From positions 1 to 58,903 of the forward strand of contig JBCCHB010000109.1 in the NCBI GenBank assembly GCA_039028975.1: DNA of 58,903 nt. The letters are read 5' to 3'. This stretch comes from JAHBNG01 sp039028975 (lineage in GTDB: Bacteria; Chloroflexota; Anaerolineae; Caldilineales; Caldilineaceae). Position numbers and translations under genes: made by a program. Positions 17,004-25,791 of the stretch are shown in pieces (position 1 is the first letter of the stretch; the number at the start of each line of letters is the position of its first letter). A model generated the notes under the pieces. The model was not told where the DNA came from and searched no databases. It saw only the letters and a list, made by a program, of their open reading frames with translations.

Positions 17004-17068
17004 AGAAACCGAGTTTTTCCAAGACCCTCCGAGCATTGCCGGTTTCGAGACTCAAAAACTCGGTTTCT
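17004..17068. terminator. Long perfect hairpin between convergent genes
   Basis: AGAAACCGAGTTTTT (17004-17018) is perfectly complementary to AAAAACTCGGTTTCT (17054-17068) around a 35-base loop. It sits between the plus-strand GNAT gene (ending 16936) and the minus-strand mannanase-like gene (ending 17227). It could serve both as a terminator, although the large loop is more typical of a repeat element. The rest of 16937-17226 shows nothing else. Confidence 0.5.
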
Positions 17069-17226
17069 ACACGAAGTAACGATCGATGTCCTGACTAGTT
17101 TAGACCACTCCACAGAATAAAATACCCGTTCAGTAGTCCGGTTACCTTCTAGGTGCCGTGCCGGTCCACCCGCACGAGGGCGTGCTCACTGCTCAAATTT
17201 TGGGTTCTTATTTTTGTGAAGTGGCC

Positions 17227-18672
17227 TTAGGGAACAATCTGCTCAGCAGCCTCTTCGAGAACAGCACAGGTTTCCGCATCAGTCGGGCAATAGATGTTAA
17301 AACCATCCCGATTGGGCCGAGCATCGTAAGCAACCCCCCATACTAGGGCACCTGCGCTTTTGTGTTCGACCAATGCACTATTGAGCCAGCGCTGAAAGAC
17401 TTCTGCTCGAGCTAGATCAGCTTCAACCAAACCGAATTCACCCAAATAGGCAACCTTATTGGCCTCTCTGGCAATGGCCTCGTGGGTTGCAATCCAGATG
17501 GCTACATCTTTTTCTAGATTAAGCCCCCAGGCCATGGGATAAAGATGATAGCTAAGTAGATCAATCTCAGGAATCTCTGCCAGACGATGGAAGGTAGCTC
17601 CTTCTCGGCCACGTACTGGAAACCCATTGCTTAGGCCAGGATAGAGTGAAACATCATCGTCATATCCTTCTCCGCCATCCGCGATTAGGTGGTTAGGGGC
17701 AATGTTCTTCAAAAACGTGGCCATCTCCTTATGCCAGGCCAGCAAATTTTGGGCATTTTGCCCTCGATCCCGTAGCTCATTGCCAAGCTCCCAAGCTAGA
17801 ATTGTTGGCTCATCCCGATAGGAGATCCCTGTGACCGTGTTCACCCGGCTGATTAACATGGTGGCGTAACTTCGGTACCATTCCTTCATGGTCTCATTTG
17901 TATAGAAGTCACTATTCGTGGCCCCACAATCACACCATTCCACATAGCGAGGAATGCCTCCATAATCATTCCAGTGGTTGATCAGGGGTAGAATGACTCG
18001 CAGATTTCGCGCCTTGGCTGCAGCAATCACTTCATCTAAGGCAACGAGGCTTGATTCCTTAAATTCACCAGGGGATAGCTGGATTGCGGCCGGATCCTTC
18101 TCGGGTACTTCTTCATTGAAGCCCCACAAGCGCACCATGTTCATGCCCAAAGCAACTGCCTTATCTAACGTCTCCTCTACCCCTTGTCGATTGCCATAGG
18201 CAATCTCGGGCTGTAAGAAGAAGGCGTTGGTTCCCACAAAGCGAAACGGCTTACCGTGTAAAAAGAGTTGGTTACCACTACGGCGAACAAACGGATCGGC
18301 TTCATTTTCCAGAACATCTAAGGATGATGCATCTCCATCTGAAACATCACCCTCTTCGGCAGCTTTACTAGTTTCAACTAGGAACTCTGGCGTACTCTCA
18401 GTTGAATCATCTGATTGTTCCATTGATTCATCAACTTCAGTGTATGTGTCACTGCCAGGGTCTCCATCAGTGTCAGGGTCTGCAGATGTCGTACCAGCTT
18501 GGGCAGAGTCACTGTCCACTCCTGCCGTATCAAACTCCGGCAAAGTCATTGGGCTGCCGGGCTGACACGCAGCTAGCATCATAATAATCAATAGAATAAA
18601 CAACAGTAGGGCAAGGGGGGAAATAGATAAATTTTTTCTTAGGATAGAATGGAACGGAATGCTCATGTTCAT
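17227..18672 (-). CDS. Lipoprotein glycoside hydrolase, GH5 mannanase-like
   Basis: About 481 aa from the ATG at 18672; the frame also opens at a GTG at 18690. Residue numbers here count from that GTG. A hydrophobic segment ends in the lipobox LAAC (Cys42), so it is a lipid-anchored exported enzyme. An acidic Ser/Asp/Glu/Thr linker (about 50-130) precedes a GH5-type TIM barrel (about 137-487). Key elements are GMNMVRLWGF, the acid/base Glu305 in WELGNE, and the nucleophile Glu418 in YLGEFG, as expected for GH5 (beta-mannanase, subfamily 7-like). The predicted reaction is hydrolysis of beta-mannan or a related beta-1,4-glycan outside the membrane. Released oligosaccharides could feed the ABC sugar importers in this window, which is only an inference. 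Confidence 0.85.
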   Translation of the reverse strand: MNMSIPFHSILRKNLSISPLALLLFILLIIMMLAACQPGSPMTLPEFDTAGVDSDSAQAGTTSADPDTDGDPGSDTYTEVDESMEQSDDSTESTPEFLVETSKAAEEGDVSDGDASSLDVLENEADPFVRRSGNQLFLHGKPFRFVGTNAFFLQPEIAYGNRQGVEETLDKAVALGMNMVRLWGFNEEVPEKDPAAIQLSPGEFKESSLVALDEVIAAAKARNLRVILPLINHWNDYGGIPRYVEWCDCGATNSDFYTNETMKEWYRSYATMLISRVNTVTGISYRDEPTILAWELGNELRDRGQNAQNLLAWHKEMATFLKNIAPNHLIADGGEGYDDDVSLYPGLSNGFPVRGREGATFHRLAEIPEIDLLSYHLYPMAWGLNLEKDVAIWIATHEAIAREANKVAYLGEFGLVEADLARAEVFQRWLNSALVEHKSAGALVWGVAYDARPNRDGFNIYCPTDAETCAVLEEAAEQIVP

Positions 18673-18874
18673 AATAGCGAACGAACTCACGAATTAATTT
18701 GTTATTGTGTTCAAAATCTATTTGGGACAAGTAGAGCTAAAGTGTACCATAGGATCAGAACTTAAATAAACCCAGAAAACTTGTGCTGAGTAAAGAGAGG
18801 CAGTGGAGAGAAGCAGTAGTTGTTTTCGATTCTTGGCTTCTCTGGTATCATCAGAGTGATGACATCACGCCGAG

Positions 18875-19372
18875 ATGAGAGAGGAAACAACGTTGGCAAA
18901 CGCTGGCTGCACACCCAATACAATCTTCACTGTTCTGGTGATGGCCGGAATTATTCTGATCATGTTGGCTGGGATCTCTGGCAATCGGCCTATTTCCAAT
19001 CCGACCATCATCGATGAGAACACACTTGTGGTCGAAACGCCAGTTACCAATCCTGCCCCGAATCCTGTATCGCCCTTGTCCCTGCCTCTCCAGCCGGCCA
19101 ATAGTGCTGCTCAACCCCAAAATGCGGTACAGGGTGCAAGTGTTGTCGACCCTTCATCCTGCTGGGATGGTTGCCTCATTGATGGGCTATGCGGTGATGG
19201 ACCATCCATTATTGCACGCGCAAACCCTACCACCAATACCCGCTATTACTATCCAGCCAATCATCCAAGCTATGCCGCGTTTCGGACTGCGGATACATTA
19301 GGCCAGACCAACTTCTTCTTCTGTGAACCTGCACGGGCCGAAGCAAATGGCTGGCAAAGAGCACCCGAATAG
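18875..19372 (+). CDS. Small membrane-anchored protein with sunset/Ada-like C-terminal motif
   Basis: 165 aa. One membrane segment (about 17-36, FTVLVMAGIILIMLAG) is followed by a Pro/Asn/Ala-rich linker and a C-terminal domain of about 50 residues. That domain reads NTRYYYPANHPSYAAF, then FFFCEPARAEANGWQRA. The spacing of Tyr/Pro, FFC and A-x-x-GW resembles the short sunset/Ada metal-binding-like modules of surface nucleases and penicillin-binding proteins, but the first cysteine is missing here. The start is ATG 18875; a TTG at 18893 has a better-placed GAGAGG. It diverges from the mannanase-like gene (18673-18874 between them). Function unknown. Confidence 0.6.
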   Translation: MREETTLANAGCTPNTIFTVLVMAGIILIMLAGISGNRPISNPTIIDENTLVVETPVTNPAPNPVSPLSLPLQPANSAAQPQNAVQGASVVDPSSCWDGCLIDGLCGDGPSIIARANPTTNTRYYYPANHPSYAAFRTADTLGQTNFFFCEPARAEANGWQRAPE

Positions 19373-19401
19373 AAGTCGCCAAGCATAGCCTATTGAGCTG
19401 G

Positions 19402-20973
19402 CTACATTCTGAAATGTACATACATCTCCAGCAATTGATCATTTGGTTGAATGGTAAACTGAACGGATTGGCTAACCAATTCACCCACACCATCTATGAG
19501 CTGAATCTGCCACAAACCAATTGGTGATAGCTCTGGATGGTTAGAGTGGTCAAAGCTCATTTTGATATTATAGTCTCGATTGTCGGGGTGCTCTGGAAAT
19601 GCAGGTTTTGTTGTACCCAAAGAGAGAGGAGTAGAGCGTTTACTCATGCCAAGGAATTGGCCATCTTTTTGAACCCGTAAGAAGTACCCATCCAGTGGGC
19701 TATGTCCAGCTTGCACCCAGGCGTAAATGGCAGGGAAATTTGCTTCAACATGTTGTACCTGGGTAACGACCTTGAACGGCCAGCGGCCAGGAGGTGTTGG
19801 CTGGACCTGAGGTGTTGGCGTTTGGGTAGGCTCTTGAGTAGGCACCTGTGTGGGTGTAGAAGCGGGTGCAGAATTTTCAGGCTCGACAAGAGTAGCAGTG
19901 GGTTTGGGGACCTCGATTACGGGAATCTTTTCAAGTTCGTCTTGATTAGTGGCAGATGTTGAGCCGACTGTTGCAGAAACAAATTGAGCGATAATCCACG
20001 CCTCTAGCTCATCAAAACAACAGATCTTCCACCAACTACTGTCTGCATTGCGTCCAATGATGGTGAAAACCATATCCCTTTCTGCCAGCCCAACGACAAC
20101 ATATTCAATCCCTGGCCCAGCTCGCAAGTTGACTAATTCCTCACTGACTGTGAGAGTGGGGCGCTTTGCACTTAAAGCACTTCTATCTGTTGGCAACGCA
20201 GATGGAGTATCTAGCGGTACTAAGGTCAATGAAGCATCGGTCGGTACTTGGGCAACCCTAGATTGCTCTGCCCGGCTTTGGGGGCGCGCAAAAGTGAGTG
20301 TCCAGTAGTGGTGATAGAAACTTTGAGGATCACTGACGTGACTAATGCCGATATCCGTGAACTCATCCGAAAGTAGAATAGGGCGAAACGTAGCATCTGT
20401 AAGCCATCCGCTTAGCGCCTCAGATGCTTCTGGGTAGACAAACGCTAGTAATTCCCCAACTTTTTCGCTGAGGTACCCTGTTTCTTCGACCCGCGTATGG
20501 ACACCGCTCTCATCAGATCCCAGATGGCTTGTCAGATTATGAACCGCCATATCTTGGCTGTGTCGTCTAGCTGCTTGCGCCAATAAAGGAGATGGAGACA
20601 GGCCCGGTAAACCGTACTTCCTACGTTCTTCATTAAGTAGGAACAGGAGTCTTTGTTCTGAGGATAGAAGAGTATTTGCTTGCTCTACTGATGCATGGCT
20701 AGGTGAACGATTGTCTGGAGAAGGTGTTGCCTCTATTTCTTCATGAATTTGTACAGATGAATCTGGCCTGACGGGCTGAATCACCTCTACGATTTGAGTT
20801 ACTTCAAAAATCTTAGTAGTTTGTGTTGGCATAGCCTCAATCGTTGCGTTAGCAGCTTGTGAAATAGATGTTTCCGAATAACCGAAAAGAAAAAGACGAG
20901 TCAATAACCCGACAACGAACAGAGCGAGTGCACCTACGATAAAATAAGTATAATTCATTTCGCGAACAGTCAT
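19402..20973 (-). CDS. Membrane-anchored CAP (SCP-like) protein with SH3 domain
   Basis: 523 aa. The ATG at 20973 has AAGGAG five bases upstream. In order: a membrane anchor (9-31); a CAP domain (about 106-230; LLFLLNEERRKYGLPGL, HSQDMAVHN, YHHYWTLTFARP); a bacterial SH3-type domain (about 277-333; VNLRAGPGIEYVVVG, then SSWWKICC); a Pro/Thr/Gln linker (355-396); and a C-terminal beta-domain of about 120 residues of unknown type. CAP domains are extracellular and often bind lipids or act in envelope processes, while SH3_3 modules usually bind cell-wall or surface ligands. It converges with the small membrane protein ending at 19372. Confidence 0.85.
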   Translation of the reverse strand: MTVREMNYTYFIVGALALFVVGLLTRLFLFGYSETSISQAANATIEAMPTQTTKIFEVTQIVEVIQPVRPDSSVQIHEEIEATPSPDNRSPSHASVEQANTLLSSEQRLLFLLNEERRKYGLPGLSPSPLLAQAARRHSQDMAVHNLTSHLGSDESGVHTRVEETGYLSEKVGELLAFVYPEASEALSGWLTDATFRPILLSDEFTDIGISHVSDPQSFYHHYWTLTFARPQSRAEQSRVAQVPTDASLTLVPLDTPSALPTDRSALSAKRPTLTVSEELVNLRAGPGIEYVVVGLAERDMVFTIIGRNADSSWWKICCFDELEAWIIAQFVSATVGSTSATNQDELEKIPVIEVPKPTATLVEPENSAPASTPTQVPTQEPTQTPTPQVQPTPPGRWPFKVVTQVQHVEANFPAIYAWVQAGHSPLDGYFLRVQKDGQFLGMSKRSTPLSLGTTKPAFPEHPDNRDYNIKMSFDHSNHPELSPIGLWQIQLIDGVGELVSQSVQFTIQPNDQLLEMYVHFRM

Positions 20974-21548
20974 AGTTACTCCTTATAATGACCAACAAAA
21001 ACTATGCAGAAGTACTATCTCTGTTCCTTTTGGGTACATAAAATAACTGCGAATGAACATCATCGTTCAGCGGTTTTATGATAAAGGCTTTCACTCTGGG
21101 AGTGCAGTCAGAATCCATCAGCTGTTGGCTAGCAAAATGAACCCAAGGTCAATTCGCTCGACCCGCTTATTTGCGGTCTACTGACTTCTCCAACGTGGAT
21201 TAAGATGAGTTTTGGTAGAGGTAGAATACGGAAATATAGAGATGTGATTGATGCTGGTAAAGCGACTGAAAAGAACGTTCAGAGGAGGAACGAATGCGAT
21301 GGTATACTGGCTTTCACAACAAAGTAACATCACTACTCGAAAAAAATGTCACTTAATGCGAATCCAGCATACAGTTGTGAAGTTGAACGGCGATGAAGCT
21401 CATTCAGTATAACAAGTATGTGCTAATACCGTGCTGCTTCTTCGGCGAAGCTATAGATAAGTTTACCAACAATATGGCGATCGGTGTGTTGCAGTCTACT
21501 TACAGTATTGTAAACGAGGAACAATTCGAAAAATCGTGAGGAAATATT
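20974..21548. other. Gene-poor region with one possible 20-codon ORF
   Basis: I see no recognisable gene, RNA or long repeat. One short plus-strand ORF (21294-21356, 20 codons) has an ideal AGGAGG five bases before its ATG and encodes MRWYTGFHNKVTSLLEKNVT. No homology can be judged by eye. The rest is AT-rich with small inverted repeats only. Confidence 0.4.
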
Positions 21549-21878
21549 CTATCTTTGGTCACCTTCACCTCGGATTGTTCCCCGCTCTAGGCGAGAGAAT
21601 AGTTTGGTAATGTTGGCTTCGGCGACTTCTTCAAGATTCAAATCAAGTTCGGTACAGATTTGGGCGAGATACCAGAGAACATCACCCAATTCATACTTCA
21701 GTGCCTCTCGATCTTCGTCCGCGATGACACCCTCTTTATCGCGGAAGATCTTTTTGATCTTGCCAGCCACCTCACCTGCTTCATTCACCAAACCCAATGT
21801 GGGGTACACAATTGGATGATCAGTATGAACTAGTCCCCATGTCTTGCGCGACTGGGTCTGATAATGATTGAAATTCAT
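21549..21878 (-). CDS. MazG-like nucleoside triphosphate pyrophosphohydrolase
   Basis: 109 aa, a single MazG-like helical domain. The metal-binding residues are visible in GLVNEAGEVAGKIKK and in YELGDVLWYLAQIC, followed by the usual LNLEEVAEANITKLFSR and a basic, Gly-rich tail (RGTIRGEGDQR). The family hydrolyses (d)NTPs to monophosphate and pyrophosphate and is often involved in nucleotide-pool cleaning. The exact substrate is unknown. It is co-directional with the ABC exporter genes upstream (149-bp gap), but I see no functional link. Confidence 0.85.
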   Translation of the reverse strand: MNFNHYQTQSRKTWGLVHTDHPIVYPTLGLVNEAGEVAGKIKKIFRDKEGVIADEDREALKYELGDVLWYLAQICTELDLNLEEVAEANITKLFSRLERGTIRGEGDQR

Positions 21879-22027
21879 CTATTTATTGTTCCAATTTCAG
21901 ATTATGCTCTTTTCAATAGCCAGCAGATCGCGATGTAACTCTTTTTGGTTGCGGTTGCTTGTAACAAAACCAAAGAGTCTCTCATTGACATTGCGTTCTA
22001 CGGATAGGTTCTTGAGCTACGATTTCC

Positions 22028-23893
22028 TTAGGTTGCGGTTTCTTGGGCCATAGTGCTGCTATGTGTAGCACCATTGATATGATGTCCATTGACTGATGGT
22101 AGGTTAATCGAGCGGAATTGTCGAGAGTAGAGTTGAGCATAAGCACCATTAAGAGAAATAAGCTCTTCATGATTGCCCCGCTCGATGATATGCCCGTCTT
22201 CTAAAACGAGTACAAGATCGGCATCTCGAATGGTGCTGAGTCGGTGGGCAATAACAATACTGGTACGCCCGTGGAGCAGCTTTTGGAGCGCCTCCTGAAT
22301 CACCAATTCGGTGCGAGTATCCACACTGGCCGTTGCCTCATCTAGAATGAGGATTCGCGGGTCGGCAAGGATAGCCCGGGCAAAGCTGATTAATTGACGC
22401 TGCCCTTGAGAAAGGGTACCACCCCGCTCGCCTAATTCACTCCGATAGCCATCCGAGAGGCCCATGATAAAGTTGTGCGCACCAACAGTTTTGGCTGCAG
22501 CTTCCACCTCTTCATCCGTTGCGTCAGGACGGCCATAGCGGATGTTTTCAGCCACCGTACCACTGAAGAGAAAGTTATCCTGAAGAACAACACCGATTTG
22601 GCTACGCAGGCTATCTTGAGTCACCGAGCGTACATCAACCCCATCAATAGCAACAGTGCCTGAATCGATATCATAGAATCGAGTTACGAGATTAATGATA
22701 GTTGTTTTTCCAGCACCAGTTGGCCCAACAATAGCAACAGTCTGCCCTGGGGTAGCCACAAAACTGATGCCTTTTAGGATCGGCTCATCTGGATCATAGG
22801 AGAAATGGACATCTTGAAATTCAATCTGGCCATCAATCGGTGGCATCAACTGGGCATCGTCGGTATCCGACAGGGTAATGGGTTCATCAAGCAGGTTGAA
22901 GATCCGTTCGGCACCAGCCAGTGAAGACTGCAGAAGAACCCATAGTTGTGCGATCTGCTGAACGGGGAAGAAGAAACCTCTGACAAACTCCAAAAAACTG
23001 ACCAACAGACCTACCGTAATAACCCCGCTCAAAACCATAAACCCACCTAGACCAGCCACAATTGCCGTAGCCAATGCATTTAGTGCCTCCATGGCTGGCT
23101 GGAATGCCGCAGAAATGCCCATTGCCAACACATTCGCGTCCCGATTACGACGGTTCAAGTCTGCAAACCGTTCGGCATTGGCTTCGCCGCGGTTAAAGGC
23201 TTGAGCCACCTTCACGCCGGAGATTCCCTCCTCTAATTCCGTCGATACATCCCCCAATGATTCTCGGCTCTTGCGGAAAGCTGAACGGGCCATACGGGAC
23301 AGGAAATTGGAGGTTAGAATCATCATGGGAACCACAATGAGCACAGCCAATGCCAAACGCCAATCCAACACCACCATAGCAATGGCAATGATGAGCATGC
23401 GGACAATCCCGCCAAAGAACTGAATGGCCCCCTGGCTAAGAAATTGATTTAACGTATCGACATCATTGACTAATCGGCTCATTAGGTCGCCAGCATCATT
23501 CTTGTCAAAGTAACTTAGAGAGAGTTTCTGTGCCTTACGAAAAACCTCATCTCGCAGATCGGCCATGATCGATTGGCCCACAGTGCCACCAAAATAGAAC
23601 TGGCCACGGAAGCTCAGGTATTGAATGGAATATACAATTAGCAGTAACGCCAGATCCCACATCAACGCGCCAAAATCACCCTTAAGGATATGGTTATCAA
23701 TCGCGTAGCCAACGATGATAGGTCCTAAAGAGAGGGCAATAGCGCTGCCTATCATGGCTAGCAGGGCGTAAACAATCTGGCGCATGTGGGGGATTGCATA
23801 CCGGCTCATTCGAGCGAGCACGGCGCGACGATTGGCGGCGCTTTCTTTATCTAGTTGGGCGGCTCGTTCAAAGCCTTCTCTTCCCCAGCTCAT
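22028..23893 (-). CDS. ABC exporter half-transporter, catalytically canonical subunit
   Basis: 621 aa: an N-terminal six-helix ABC exporter membrane domain (about 35-330) fused to an ATPase. It has Walker A GPTGAGKTT (390-398), signature LSQGQ (494-498, a variant of LSGGQ), Walker B ILILDE with catalytic Glu519, and switch His550 (VIAHR). Its partner at 23934-25739 has the complementary pattern, so together they form one competent and one degenerate ATP site, as in TM287/288-type heterodimers. The ATG at 23893 has AAGGA nearby. It is the second gene of the pair, with a 40-bp gap. The exported substrate is unknown; lipids or drugs are usual for the family. Confidence 0.93.
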   Translation of the reverse strand: MSWGREGFERAAQLDKESAANRRAVLARMSRYAIPHMRQIVYALLAMIGSAIALSLGPIIVGYAIDNHILKGDFGALMWDLALLLIVYSIQYLSFRGQFYFGGTVGQSIMADLRDEVFRKAQKLSLSYFDKNDAGDLMSRLVNDVDTLNQFLSQGAIQFFGGIVRMLIIAIAMVVLDWRLALAVLIVVPMMILTSNFLSRMARSAFRKSRESLGDVSTELEEGISGVKVAQAFNRGEANAERFADLNRRNRDANVLAMGISAAFQPAMEALNALATAIVAGLGGFMVLSGVITVGLLVSFLEFVRGFFFPVQQIAQLWVLLQSSLAGAERIFNLLDEPITLSDTDDAQLMPPIDGQIEFQDVHFSYDPDEPILKGISFVATPGQTVAIVGPTGAGKTTIINLVTRFYDIDSGTVAIDGVDVRSVTQDSLRSQIGVVLQDNFLFSGTVAENIRYGRPDATDEEVEAAAKTVGAHNFIMGLSDGYRSELGERGGTLSQGQRQLISFARAILADPRILILDEATASVDTRTELVIQEALQKLLHGRTSIVIAHRLSTIRDADLVLVLEDGHIIERGNHEELISLNGAYAQLYSRQFRSINLPSVNGHHINGATHSSTMAQETAT

Positions 23894-23933
23894 AAGTTAA
23901 TCCTTTTCTTGTGCCAATATTACTGATACTGAA

Positions 23934-25739
23934 TCAATCTGCCGCCACCTTTTCATCGGTTTCACCTACTGTATCTATCAGATGGTCTGCTGTAGTTCCC
24001 GTAGGTTTGGAGGTATCTTCGCGCAACTGGGAACTGACAATCTCCATATACAGCGCGCTATCCATCATCAGCGATTCGTGGGTGCCAGAAGCAGCGATTT
24101 GGCCTTTTTCCAGGACAAGCACCAAATCTGCATTGCGGACCGTGCTGATACGTTGGGCAATGACAAAACTAGTACGGCCCACCATCAACTGATCCAGTGC
24201 TTGCTGAATCTGATATTCGGTTTCAGCATCAACCGCGCTGGTGGAATCATCCAAAATTAGGATGCGTGGATCGAGCAGCAACGCTCTGGCAATGGCAACC
24301 CGCTGACGCTGACCACCACTTAGCCCTACGCCTCGCTCTCCCACCCTAGTTTGGTATCCATCAGGCTGTTCCAAAATAAATTCGTGTCCTTGGGCAGCTT
24401 TGGCCGCAGCCACCACTTCGTCATCGGTTGCATCCGGGCGACCATAAGCGATATTGTCTCGAATCGTACCAGAGAAGAGAGTAGTCTCTTGTAAAACAAT
24501 ACCAATTTGGGAGCGCAAGCTATCCAATGTCACATCACGCACATCTTGGCCATCAACCAACACGCGCCCACCCGTGGCATCATAGAAACGGGGTAGCAAA
24601 TTAATAATCGTGCTCTTGCCAGCACCAGTGGCCCCCAAAATAGCAACGGTTTGACCCGGCTCAGCAGTGAAGCCGGCACCTTTCAGCACCTCTTCTTGCT
24701 GACCTATATACTTAAAATGTACATCATCAAAGGTAACTCGTCCTTCGATTTTGGGGAGCGTTATCGCATTGGGTTTATCTATTACTTCATTGGGCGCATC
24801 CAATACTTCAAAGATCCGTTCAGAGCTGACCGAAGCTCGTACAATTACGCTAGAGACAAACCCAACTGTCATCAGTGGTTGGACTAGAAATTGAAGATAA
24901 GTGGTAAAGGCGACCAATTCTCCAACAGAGAGGCTGCCTCCAATGACCAAAGAACCACCGTACCCAATAATAAGAATCATGCCGAAATTGGAAAAGAGAA
25001 AAATAGATGGGAATGCGGCTGACGCAGCCCGAACAAAACTCAGGTTTTTATCTCGATAAGTTAAGTTGGCTTGGGTAAACCGATCAATCTCAAATTTAGA
25101 GCGAGCAAAGGCTTTCACCACTCGGATACCCGCCAAATTCTCCTGTAAAATTGTATTGAGTTTTCCTAGTTCCTTTTGAATCATACCGAACATGGGGCGA
25201 ATATTTCTCGCAAATTGGCCCATTACCAGTCCGATGGCTGGCAAGATAAGAAAGGTGACCAAGGCCAAACGCCAGTTAAGCCAAAGCAAAAGCCCCATGC
25301 TTCCCAACAACATGACAAGTGAATTCAAGCTTTGAAAGAGGGCCTGCCCCGTAAATTGGCGAATTAGCTCAACGTCATTGGTGGCACGAGTCATTAATTG
25401 ACCTGTTTGGGCATGATCGTGGTAGCTAAAGCTGAGTCCCTGAATTTTGGCAAAGAGTTGATTGCGTACATCGAATGCTACACCTTGGCTGGCCCGCTCC
25501 CCCCAAAAACTTTGAGTAAAGTTAAACAGGCCGCGCCCGAGGGCGACAAAAGCAAGGGCAACCGTCCCCCATATAATGACAGAGACATTGCCTAGTGTAA
25601 TGCCCTGATCGATCATCCATCGCAAGAGAAGTGGGCTGACCAGATTGGCGGCTGTTACAAGAAAGAGACTCAATATCGCCCCAATGGCTAATTGCTTATA
25701 GGGGAACAGGTAGGTAATGATTCTGCGGAGCGCTTTCAT
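23934..25739 (-). CDS. ABC exporter half-transporter, degenerate-site subunit
   Basis: 601 aa, a membrane domain (about 15-310) plus an ATPase domain. It has Walker A GATGAGKST (369-377) and a perfect signature LSGGQ (473-477). The catalytic Glu is replaced by Asp498 (LILDD) and the switch His by Gln529 (VIAQR). This is the expected mate of the canonical subunit just downstream. The gene is first in the operon; the region upstream (25740-25791) is short and follows the ABC-F gene, so all three may be transcribed together. The C-terminal tail contains a Thr-rich segment of no obvious role. Confidence 0.93.
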   Translation of the reverse strand: MKALRRIITYLFPYKQLAIGAILSLFLVTAANLVSPLLLRWMIDQGITLGNVSVIIWGTVALAFVALGRGLFNFTQSFWGERASQGVAFDVRNQLFAKIQGLSFSYHDHAQTGQLMTRATNDVELIRQFTGQALFQSLNSLVMLLGSMGLLLWLNWRLALVTFLILPAIGLVMGQFARNIRPMFGMIQKELGKLNTILQENLAGIRVVKAFARSKFEIDRFTQANLTYRDKNLSFVRAASAAFPSIFLFSNFGMILIIGYGGSLVIGGSLSVGELVAFTTYLQFLVQPLMTVGFVSSVIVRASVSSERIFEVLDAPNEVIDKPNAITLPKIEGRVTFDDVHFKYIGQQEEVLKGAGFTAEPGQTVAILGATGAGKSTIINLLPRFYDATGGRVLVDGQDVRDVTLDSLRSQIGIVLQETTLFSGTIRDNIAYGRPDATDDEVVAAAKAAQGHEFILEQPDGYQTRVGERGVGLSGGQRQRVAIARALLLDPRILILDDSTSAVDAETEYQIQQALDQLMVGRTSFVIAQRISTVRNADLVLVLEKGQIAASGTHESLMMDSALYMEIVSSQLREDTSKPTGTTADHLIDTVGETDEKVAAD

Positions 25740-25791
25740 TTAGATAGAATCCATTTGATTATCGTCGTTCGCTTTCGGTCGTAGAAGCTAG

